NCBI GenBank assembly: GCA_036346405.1
Contig: CM070561.1
Coordinates: forward strand, 3,970,834-4,034,833
DNA length: 64,000 nt
From: Phyllostachys edulis
Lineage: Eukaryota > Streptophyta > Magnoliopsida > Poales > Poaceae
Direction: 5' to 3'
Position numbers and translations under genes: made by a program. Below are positions 46,617 to 56,679 of the stretch, piece by piece (the first letter of the stretch is position 1; each line of letters starts with the position of its first letter). The notes under the pieces are model-generated. The model ran no database searches. It was not told the origin of the DNA and saw only the letters and a list, made by a program, of their open reading frames with translations.

Positions 46617-48323
46617 TGAAAGCATCTAGGCCCCTAAAAATTGTTTTGGTAATTAATGATAATATGTGAATATGGGATTAACATGTTTATTGAGTATTTA
46701 CAAGGTTAAGTCCCATTTGTGAATTTGATGACATAAAAGATGCATACTAAAGGACTACATGAAGATCTACATGGCTTGAAGACAAGGTACAAGTAGTCTA
46801 GGATCCTTTTACGTTTTACCGGTCTTAGGAGTTTGGTTGGAAGACCGGATTATAGGTTAAATACCGTACTATTAAGAGGGATCTTGGCTAGTAGCTTGAT
46901 AGCATGTTCTTGTGCCATACGGATCAATTTACGATCATGCATGCATTTGAATTCTCTTTTATTTTGAAAGCCTTGAGCACTTTTGTCTAAAATCGGTAGT
47001 ACCGCAGTTATCATTGCGGTTGTACCGCTCTGTGCGGTATGACCGAGATTTACTTGGTGGTAGTACCGAATTTTGTAGGTTGAAGGCAACTAAGCGCTAA
47101 TGCGGTACGACCGACTCTTGGAGCGGTGCAACCGCATTGCGGTCATTCCGAAAATTAGTTGGCGGTTGAATAAAAACAGAACCAGTGCATTTTGGCTCAG
47201 AACCTCTCTTTTGTTTTCGGTTGAACTGCGCAAAAGAATCGGTTTGTCGATTTTCTATTTGAACCGATTTTTATATGGCGCTTCAAGAAAACCGTAATGA
47301 TGTATTTTTGACCCGAGCTCTCTGTGATTTTGGTTGAACCGCATTTGGGAAGCGGTTGAACAGCTACCGCGGTTGTACCGATTCTTATAAGGCGGTTCAT
47401 ATTTTCCAGAGAGCTTGTCGTTTCAAAGAGATTTGGAAACCCTACGATCGGTTGTACTGCGCTCAATGCGGTCCAACCGGACGATCTTGATTGTACCGCA
47501 AGTTACTTAGCGGTTGTACCGACGGCAAATTCCAACGGCTATGTCGAGTAATTAATGCCGCCGTTCTAGCCGTTACGGACTTGACACGAAAAGCGGTTCA
47601 ACCGGCTCTTAACGCCGGTTGTCTTTAATCGCTAAAAGTTGATTTGGTCCCCAACGGTCATAATTGTTGGTGGGGCTATAAATACCCCCAACCGCCTTTG
47701 GACAAAGTTGCTAGTGAACATTTAACATCCTTAGAGCCTTGAGAGCCAAGTGCATTCACTCAACACCCAAAATTCTCTTGTGCATTCATTGGTTGGTAGT
47801 TGAGTTCATTCAAGTGCATCAATTCATTCTAGATTGATTCTATTGCACTTGAGCGCTGTCAAGCGAAGGTCTTGGTTTGTTACTCTTGGAGTTTTGCCGA
47901 ACTCCTAGACGGCCTTGGCGGTGGAGCACGGTGATCTCTTCAAGAAGATTGTGAAGAGACCCGGTGCAAGTTTGTGAGTGGTTTGGTGTTCGCCATCTCC
48001 GGAGCGGAGGAAGAACAACCATAGTGATCGAGGGAAGGCTTAATTCGTGGAGCCGGCTTGAGTCGTCAAGCTTCCTCATCGTGGACTAGTGAAGACCGGC
48101 AAGTCTTCGATACCACGGGAAAACAACGTTATCTCATTGTGGTTACTCCTAGTCTTTACATTTCCGTATTTATATTTCTAGCTTGATTATTGTGATTAAA
48201 GTGCCTAGCTAGAAGTGTAACTTGTTTAGACTAAGTTATTAATTGGCTTAAAATTTTAAATTGTTAAAAAGTTTAAAAAACCTCCTATTCACCCCCCTCT
48301 AGTCGGTTATCCTTGATCCTACA
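46617..48323 (+). repeat. 5' LTR of the Sirevirus-like element (1707 bp)
   Basis: Starts TGAAAGCATC and ends GATCCTACA. Rich in CGGTNNNACCG palindromes (46994, 47017, 47035, 47103, 47124 and others) between the LTR start and the TATA box at 47677. Closely similar to 56680-58423. Confidence 0.9.
47677..47684 (+). promoter_or_regulatory. TATA box of the 5' LTR
   Basis: GGGGCTATAAATACCCCC. It probably drives the genomic RNA of the element. The transcript start would be about 30 bp downstream. Confidence 0.8.
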
Positions 48324-48325
48324 AG

Positions 48326-48337
48326 TGGTATCAGAGC
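48326..48337 (+). other. Primer-binding site (tRNA-Met)
   Basis: TGGTATCAGAGC, complementary to the plant initiator tRNA-Met 3' end, two bases downstream of the 5' LTR. Confidence 0.9.
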
Positions 48338-48382
48338 TTGGTCTCTCATTGATCTAGACTTAACCGTCTCAGTGAGAAAAGG

Positions 48383-50287
48383 ATGGCTAGTGAGGGAATG
48401 GTTTTAGGTAGGGCTCCTCTATTTGATGGCTCAAATTATGCTTATTGAAAAATTAGAATGTCAATTTATTTAAAGGCTATGAGTCCAAGCATTTAGAGAA
48501 TCGTAAATGAGGGTTACGCTATGCCTCTTAATCCGCTAGAACTGTCGGATCAAGATACGTGGAATTCTTATTTAAATGCTCAAGCTATGAACGCTCTTTT
48601 TGGCGCTTTGAACGCGGATGAGTTCAATAGAGTGAGCAACCTAGAAAATGCTCATGCTATTTGGACAACTCTCTCGGAAATCTATGAGGGTACATCCACG
48701 GTCAAAGAAGCCAAATTGCATAGGCTTCGGATCAAATATGAGATATTCATAATGTTGTCTCATGAAAACATCAATGAGATGTATTCAAGACTTAACAACA
48801 TTGTGAATGAGCTCAAAGGTCTTGGAACTAACCTTCTTGATGTTGACATTGTACGCAAGATGCTTAGAGCTCTTCCGGATAAGTATGAGACACCGGTGAC
48901 ATTATTCCTCAACTCTCCCGAGTTGCCAAGGATGACACCAACGGGGCTTTTGGGCAATCTCATCACAAATGAGTTGTTCAAAAAGGACAAAGAAGAGCTT
49001 TTGGAGACATCATCCTCAAAGAAGAAAATTACCGCTTTCAAGGCTAAGGCGGAATCAAGTGATGATGAGGATGAAGAAGAAGACTCCGACGAGGAGTATG
49101 CACTCCTTGTAAGAAGAATGAAGAGGGTCATGAAGAGACGCCCTAATAGAAGCTACAACTTCGACAAGTACAAAAAGGGACAATCATCAAGTGACAAGAA
49201 GCGTTATAGCAACATTCAATGCTATAATTGTGAAGAAAAGGGGCACATTGCTTCTCATTGTCCCGAAAAGAAGGAAGATAAGGACAAGCCTTACAAGGAA
49301 AAGGAGTATAACGGCAAGAAAAAGCTTTTCAAGAAACTTCACAAAAGTGGCGAGCATGAAGCTCACATTGGAGAGTGAGATTCAAATGATGAGTCAAGCG
49401 ACTCTGATTCCAATTCCTATGAGTCCCCCAAGAAGAAGGGACTAGTCGGCATTGCAATCAAGGAAGCACCGTCGCTATTCTCCACTCCCACTTGCCTAAT
49501 GGCTAAAGGAGATAAGGTAAAATCCATTGATAATAATGAACCAACCTATGATGAATTAATGAATATGCTAGTCGACTTAAATGAATATCTTGGAAAAGAA
49601 AAGTCAAAATATAAGATCTTAAGTAGAGAACATATTTCTCTAAAAGATTCTTATGCGGGGCTAAAGGAAGCTTATGACTTGCTTATCCAAGAATATTCAA
49701 GCAAGTCTTGTTCTAGTATAGGAATTGCATGCAATATACTTGATGATATGACTAGTATAGAAATTGCTAAAACTAGTGCATCCATTTCATGTAATGATCC
49801 TATTGCTTTGCCATATTGCTCTAGTATTAATGTTAATCATGATAATGTTGAGCATAATGATGCAAAGGTTATTGTTGAGAACAATGAGTTAAAGGAACAA
49901 GTGACCAAGCTAAGCAAAAGTTTGGAAAGGTGCTTCAAGAGTAAGACTACTCTTGACAAGCTTTTGAGTGAACAAAAATGCTCATTCAATAAGGAAGGTC
50001 TTGGGTATGTGCCTAAGAAAGGAAAGAAGCCGGCAAACAAGCCCACAAGATTTGTGAGTCAAAATGGTAAGTATTGTAATAAGTGCCAGGAAATAGGACA
50101 TGTGCAACAAAATTATCCTAAGGGTAAGATTCCATCTCTTGGTATATATGATTCATGCTATATGCTTAGAAAGACTAAGGATGGTAAAGTAGTTGCTCGT
50201 TTTGTTGGCACTTCAATTTTAGGTGCTAAAAAGAATACTATTTGGGTACCTAAATCCTTGGTTACTAACCTCCAAGGACCCAAATAA
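48383..50287 (+). pseudogene. Sirevirus gag, with in-frame stops
   Basis: One frame from ATG 48383 to the TAA at 50285-50287. It encodes a UBN2-type gag domain (about 48520-49000), a Lys-rich stretch and a first CCHC knuckle (CYNCEEKGHIASHC near 49222). After an acidic, coiled region comes a second knuckle (CNKCQEIGHVQQNY near 50070) whose last Cys has become Tyr. Premature stops lie at 48446-48448 (TGA), 48494-48496 (TAG) and 49376-49378 (TGA). Each falls where Trp is expected, so all fit G-to-A change. Gag forms the particle and packages element RNA. This copy would not make it. Confidence 0.9.
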
Positions 50288-50325
50288 ATTTGGGTACCTA
50301 AAAGAACTTGATTCTTGTTTTGTAG

Positions 50326-53300
50326 GTGAACTATAAAACCGGTGAAAAACATTGGATGCTTGATAGTGGATGCACTCAACACATGACCGGTGATAGAAAA
50401 ATGTTCACCACATTCGAGAGTGGAAAAGATGTAGACAAGATCACATTTGGCGATAATAGCAAAGGAAAGGTAATAGGATTGGGTAAAATTGCTATCTCAA
50501 ATGACCTTTCCATTTCTAATGTATCGTTGGTAGAATCATTAAATTTTAATTTGTTATCCGTTGCTCAAATATGTGATCTTGGACTAATTTGTTCTTTCTT
50601 AAGTGAAGGTGTAACCATCTCTAATGCAAATGATAGCTCTTTGGGCTTCAAAGGCTTTAGATTTGGCAATCTTTACTTAGTTGATTTCAGTTCAAGTGAT
50701 TCATGTTTGAAAACTTGTTTAATGGCAAAAACCTCATTGGGTTGGCTTTGGCATAGAAGGCTAGCTCATGTTGGAATGATTCAACTCAAAAAACTTTTCA
50801 AACATGATTTAGTTGTTGGCTTGAAAGATGTGAAGTTTGAGAAAAATAAACTTCGTAGTGCTTGTCAAGCCAGTAAACAAGTTGCTAATTTTCGTCCTTC
50901 CAAAAGTATCATGCCAACTTCTAGACCATTGGAACTCTTACATATGAACTTGTTTGGGCCAACAACCTATAAGAGTATCGGGGAAAATAGCTATTGTTTA
51001 GTCATTGTGGATTATTACTCTAGATATACATGTGTATTCTTTCTAGATGATAAAAGTGAAACATCCGGGATTTTCAAAAGCTTTGCAAAAAGGGCTCAAA
51101 ATGAATTTAATTTCAAAATAAAGAAAATCCGTAGTGATAATGGTTCCGAGTTCAAGAATACTAAAGTTGAAGACTTTTATGATGAACTTGGAATAAAGCA
51201 CGAACTTTCCACAACTTACACTCCGGAACAAATTGGAGTAGTAGAAAGGAAAAATCGTACATTAATTGAAATGGCTAGGACAATGCTTGATGAATATAAT
51301 ACTTCCGATCGTTTTTGGGCGGAAGCTATTAATTCCGCTTGTCATGCCATAAATCTCCTATTTTCGTGTTTTTGGTTGCAAGTGTTATATTTTGAAGAAA
51401 GGTGTTCATCTTTCAAAATTTGCAAGTCGTTGTGATGCTGGTTTCTTGCTTGGCTATTCTTCAAATAGCAAAGCTTATCGTGTCTTTAACCAAAACTCCA
51501 GCTTAGTTGAAGAAAGGCACGATGTGCAATTTGATGAAACTAACGGCTCTCAAGAAGAGCATGAGAATTTGGATTATGTAGGAAATGAAGCTTTGAGAAA
51601 AGCAATGGAGCATATGAAAATAGGTGACATCAAGCTTGAAGATGATCCATCATCTTCCACACAAGTTGAACCTCCAACCTCTTCCACTAATCAAATACAA
51701 ATTGATGAAGAGGACAATAAGGAAGATGATCAACCATCCAACCTACCTCCAAGAATTCATTGCTAAGGATCATCCAATAGACCAAATATTGGGTGATGTA
51801 AGTAAGGGTGTTCAAACTCGATCTCGTGTTGTTTCTTTTTGTGAACATTACTCTTTTGTCTCTTCTATTGAGTCAAAGCATGTAGAAGAAGCACTTGAAG
51901 ATCCGGATTGGGTGAATGCTATGCATGAAGAACTCAATAACTTCACCCGAAATAAAGTTTGGACATTGGTGGATCAACCCAAGGAACACAACGTTATTGG
52001 TACAAAATGGGTCTTTAGAAACAAGTAAGATGAAAATGGTTTGGTTGTTCGAAACAAAGCAAGATTGGTCACTCAAGGGTATTCACAAGTTGAAGGCTTG
52101 GATTTTGGTGAAACTTTCGCTCAAGTAGCTAGACTTGAGTCAATTCGGATATTACTTGCTTTTGCATCATGTTTTGATATTAAACTATTTCAAACGGATG
52201 TTAAAAGTGCATTTCTAAATGGCAAAATATCCGAACTTGTCTTTGTTGAACAACCTCCCGGTTTTGAAGATCCTAAAAATCCAAATCATGTCTATAAACT
52301 CTCCAAGGCGCTCTATGGTCTTAAACAAGCTCCTAGAGCATGGTATGAACGCCTTAGAGATTTTCTAGTTTCAAAAGGATTCAAAATCGAAAAAATTGAT
52401 TCAACCTTATTTACTAAAGTTTTAAATGATGATTTCTTTGTATGTCAAATTTATGTTGATGATATCATTTTTGGGTCTACTAATCAAGATTTTTGCGAAG
52501 AATTTGGTGATATGATGTCTAGGGAATTTGAAATATCCATGATTGGAGAATTGAGCTATTTCCTTGGACTTCAAATCAAGCAACTCAAAGATGGGACTTT
52601 CATAAGTCAAGCCAAGTACATGAAGGATTTACTTAAAAGATTTGGCATGGAAGATGCAAAGCCCATAAAGACTCCCATGGCTACAAATGGTCATCTTGAT
52701 CTAAATGAGGGAGGTAAACCGGTAGATTTAATACTTTTTAGATCTATGATTGGTAGTTTGCTTTATCTTACCGCATCTAGGCCCGATATCATGTTTAGTG
52801 TTTGCATGTGTGCACGTTTTCAAGCAACTCCAAAAGAGTGTCATTTAATGGCCGTTAAAAGAATACTAAGATATTTAAAACATTCCTCTAGCATTGGCCT
52901 TTGGTTTCCGAAAGGTGCTAAATTTAATTTAATTGGATATGCCGATTCTGATTATGCGGGTTGTAAAGTGGATAGAAAGAGTATCTCGGATAGTTGTCAA
53001 TTCTTAGGAAGATCTTTAGTGTCATGGTCATCCAAGAAACAAAACTCCGTAGCATTATCCACCGCCGAAGCCGAATATGTTTCCGCGGGTAGTTGTTGTG
53101 CTCAATTGCTATGGATGAGGCAAACGTTGATGGATTATGAAATTAAATTTGATAAAATACCTCTTTTGTGTGATAATGATAGTGCCATGAAAATTGCTAA
53201 TAACCCTGTTCAATACTCAAGAACCAAGCATATAGATATTCGCCACCATTTCTTGAGAGATCATGTGAGCAAGGGAGATATTGAAATTAGCCACATAAGA

Positions 53301-53405
53301 ACCGAAGACCAATTAGCGGATATTTTCACCAAGCCATTAGATGAAGGCCGCTTTTGCAAATTGAGGAATGAATTAAATGTCATAGACTATTCAAATGTTG
53401 TTTGA
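50326..53405 (+). pseudogene. Sirevirus pol (protease, integrase, reverse transcriptase, RNase H), broken
   Basis: Segments: 50326-51370 has the protease (WMLDSGCTQHMTG), pre-integrase HH-C-C (first Cys is Arg near 50857) and the integrase core. The first catalytic Asp of the HMDLFGP motif reads Asn near 50948. The SDNGSEF Asp and VERKNRTL Glu remain. Near 51365-51385 roughly 100 bp is deleted with a frameshift. A second frameshift lies near 51755 and a TAA at 52026-52028. RT then runs intact with FQTDVKSAFLNG and IYVDDIIFGS (near 52450). RNase H follows with YADSDYAG, STAEAEY and DNDSAM, ending at 53405. The frame is different from that of gag. RT/RNase H residues are preserved but the polyprotein is not. 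Confidence 0.9.
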
Positions 53406-53853
53406 ACTCCTCATGCATTGTGTTTTATTTGATGTTATTTGACTATTTTATGAAAGTATTTTTCAAATCTTTTATTAAAGATAGTTATGATCATAAAAAC
53501 TATGTTCTTGTATAGACAATAGTTTATTCTATGCATAATGATCCTTAATGATATTTATTTGAGTGCAAAACTAAGGATCATTTGCAATCTATCTCAATTC
53601 CAAAGTGAATCCAGAGCTGTTCCTTGAAGCTCCAGGATAATCGGTTCAACCGGCGTGTTATGCGCGGTACGACCGTTTTTACGGTACAACCGGCGTTATA
53701 ACTGCGGTTCAACCGAAGTGCGGTTCTACCGAAAGTTTGTTGACTGTTCAACTGCGTCCGTTTCAAAGAGGGCAATAACTCCCTGCGGTTACTATTTTTC
53801 CCATGACTTAAACCCAGCAACGGCTCGACCGTTTCCAAACCGCACGGCTTCAC

Positions 53854-53889
<36 letters not shown>

Positions 53890-54384
53890 CCCGAAGAACC
53901 CCAAAATCTCCTCGAAAAAAAATCCACAAATCCTTCGGTGATTCTTCAACTCCTGTTGATTCCTTGCATCTTTAGGGTTTCACTCCTTCAATCCTCAATG
54001 TAAAACTCCTTTTCTTCTTCGTTTTACCAAAATTTGAAACCCTAGGTATCATTTTAGGTTAAGTTGAAAATGTGAGTGATTTTCTGGTTTCTAGTTGGGC
54101 AAAGTTGTATATTTGATGTCTAATGATGCTGGTGCAATCATTCCATGGCTTCACTCCATGAAAAATCATCAAAAATTCAATTTTTGTTTGACCTAGAACT
54201 CGGTCAGGACGATCGGTACAACTGGATCTTGAGCGCGGTTCAACCAAACTTCGGTTGTACCGACCATTGAACGTCGGTTTGACCGATTTTTCTGACTGAA
54301 AAACAGAAAGTCCATTTCCTTTTCACTTAATTCTACTTTGATTAATTCTTTGGACTCCTTGTAACCTCTTATATCTTTGTAAAG
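53406..54384 (+). other. Non-coding spacer between pol and the envelope-like gene
   Basis: Carries seven CGGTNNNACCG palindromes in two clusters (53642, 53665, 53682, 53705, 53721; 54252, 54275) and a (CT)n run at 53857-53887. A pyrimidine-rich stretch and TTTGTAAAG precede the ATG at 54385. It may serve as promoter, splice acceptor or leader for the downstream gene; this is inferred. Confidence 0.7.
53857..53887 (+). repeat. (CT)n microsatellite
   Basis: About fifteen uninterrupted CT dinucleotides upstream of the envelope-like gene. Confidence 0.9.
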
Positions 54385-56118
54385 ATGTCTAGAACTCGCA
54401 TCTTGTCCCGGAAGTCGCATGGACCTCCAAGAGGGCAATATTCGCCTCAATCGTCGACGGCTCCATCTCAACCTCCTCAGCGAAAGCGCGCAGCAGTTCC
54501 AACTCAAGCGAGATCTGTTCGGCGAAAGGTTGGGCATGGCAAGGGCAAGCGGCCAGCATCTGATTCTGAGTCTGAGGAAAGCGAGGAAGAAGCAAACTTT
54601 TCTGATTCTGATGCTGAGACCGAGTCTGATCAAGCCGGGACAGCAGGAACTTTTGATGACTTGGGTGAGCCTCCAGAGCCTCCAATTGATTTGAGGTTGA
54701 TAACACCAAATGAGTATGCGCTGAAAAGGCATGTAAATCAATACACCTTTAAGTCAGACTGTGTTAACCCTAGATTTCACACTGTTTTTCAAGAACAAGT
54801 GTATGAGCAGCTTTATGGACACCACAGGAAGTTTGCAGATCATAGATGGATTAAGTGGTCTTACATGAACTCTTTAGATAGCTACAGTGGCATTTATCAG
54901 TTATTTCATCGGGTGGGTCTCCATGACCTTGTTGCAATCAAGCAAAATTATGATGATGAGTTGATTAGACAATTTTATGCCACAGTACATGTCGCTGCAG
55001 ATTTGGAATCTTTTAGATGGATAACAGTTACCAGAAATCTGGAGAGCACAAAAGAGGAATTTGAACGAGTTTTGAGAGTTTAGTCCAGCTCTTGGGAGAA
55101 GATTTTTGAAAGCCTCGCCTTATTGCCTCCCGCTTGGGCTGATTATTATGATTCCTCCGTCAGAAACAAGCTTGGCACAGTTACTGGACTCAGACCCGAA
55201 CCAAGCATGGTTAATAGAATTATAAATCATACCTTTTACCCCAAGAGTGAAAATTTTGATGCAATTAGGGGTCATGCTTGGAATATAATTGATCATATTA
55301 TGAAAGGGGTAAAGTTTGATGTTGTGGACGTGATTCTTCAGGGCATAGTATCTTCCAAAAATGACAGGATTAAGAGGATTTACTATGCACCTTACATTAT
55401 GGCCTTGATCACCAAGAAGATTGAGTATCGTGGTGGATTGGGTTCAGTCCATAAGTCTTATAAGCCACGAGACGGTATTCCTCCTCGTCGTGCTACTGAG
55501 GATGATCCCCTTGCTGAGACTGTTCCTGCTGTTGATACTGCTCCTGTTGAAGGTTCCATTGCACAAATTCTTGAAAATCAACAGCTAATTCTCAGGCAAC
55601 TACAAGAGATGAAGACTGCTCAAATAGAATTTCAAAATGAGACCCTCAACAAGCTAACTGATATGGAGTTAGTTCGCAATGATTTTCAGAATGAGGTTCT
55701 CAACAGGATGAGTGCCATGATGGAGGGCTTAAATGACCTAGAGGATTAGGTGAAGGCTCCTCAGCGATACACTTACACCCGTCGTCCTCGTGCAGCATTC
55801 AAGACCTCTACATCTTCTACTGTACCTCAGGAGGTCCCAGTCTCAGTGCCTCAGGCTCCAGCTCCTGTTGCTCCACCGTTAGCTCCAGCACCGGCATCAC
55901 CTCCTCCAGCTCCAGCTACAGAGTCCGTGCCTCAGGATCCCGGACCTATTGTTTCAGCACATTCGAATCCGGCCCCAGTTCCTCCTCCGGCTCAGACCAC
56001 AGCCACTCAGGACTTAGCTCCTCTAGCTCCACTTCCAGAGTCTTCAGCTCCAGCTCAGGCCCCGTCTTCTCTGGATCCCACTTCTCAGGATCCTCCTCCT
56101 CAGGACCCCGTCGTTTGA
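54385..56118 (+). pseudogene. Sirevirus envelope-like gene, two in-frame stops
   Basis: A single frame of 578 codons with stops at 55081-55083 and 55747-55749 (both TAG). It starts MSRTRILSRKSHGPP with a basic, Ser/Pro-rich head and an acidic Ser/Glu tract (residues about 50-80). A globular middle follows, then a heptad-patterned coiled coil (about 55570-55740) and a Pro/Ala-rich tail. Genes in this position are called envelope-like in Sireviruses. No signal peptide or convincing membrane span was seen, so the role is unknown. The protein is described only, with its breaks. Confidence 0.8.
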
Positions 56119-56679
56119 GATGTTTTTGGTATTTTGATGCCAAAGGGGGAGAAGTGAGAAGACAATATGTGAAGACATAGCTTTAGGGGGAGCAAAGTCA
56201 AAGTCTTTTGCTAGCTAAATATTACCATATATGGACTTATGTGTTTTGTAATGTGGTTTTATTGTTGAACTTGTTGAACCTCGTGCTTGTAATAGTTTAT
56301 AACTATGTTGCTATGTTGATCTTATTGTTGAACTTGTTGAATATTATTTATGCTTATTCTCATGAAATGCAATCCATGTTATTATCCAATCTCAATATTG
56401 TATTTCCCTCAAGTTCAAACATGCTAAAGAAACTCCGCCAAAATTTTCAAAATTCTCTACATGTGCTTGTAAAATTTTCTAATTTATATGCACATGTTTA
56501 TGGGGAGCTTTCTTTAAATTGGATTTAACAAGAAAATAATTCTCAAAACTTATGTAAGTTTATTGCAAGAATTATTTTGTTGTTAAGTCATTAAAAGAAT
56601 ATACAATCATAGTATATTCAAAATAATCTTTCTCTCACATATTAGGTGTGTTGTCATCAATTACCAAAAAGGGGGAGAT
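56119..56679 (+). other. Non-coding region before the 3' LTR with repeated polypurine tracts
   Basis: AAAGGGGGAGAAG at 56142-56154, AGGGGGAGCAAAG at 56185-56197, and the tract adjoining the LTR at 56666-56678. The rest is AT-rich with a repeated TTATTGTTGAACTTGTTGAA phrase (about 56260 and 56321). Confidence 0.75.
56666..56678 (+). other. Polypurine tract
   Basis: AAAAAGGGGGAGA, followed by T and the TG of the 3' LTR. It is the primer site for plus-strand DNA synthesis in LTR retroelements. Confidence 0.9.
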
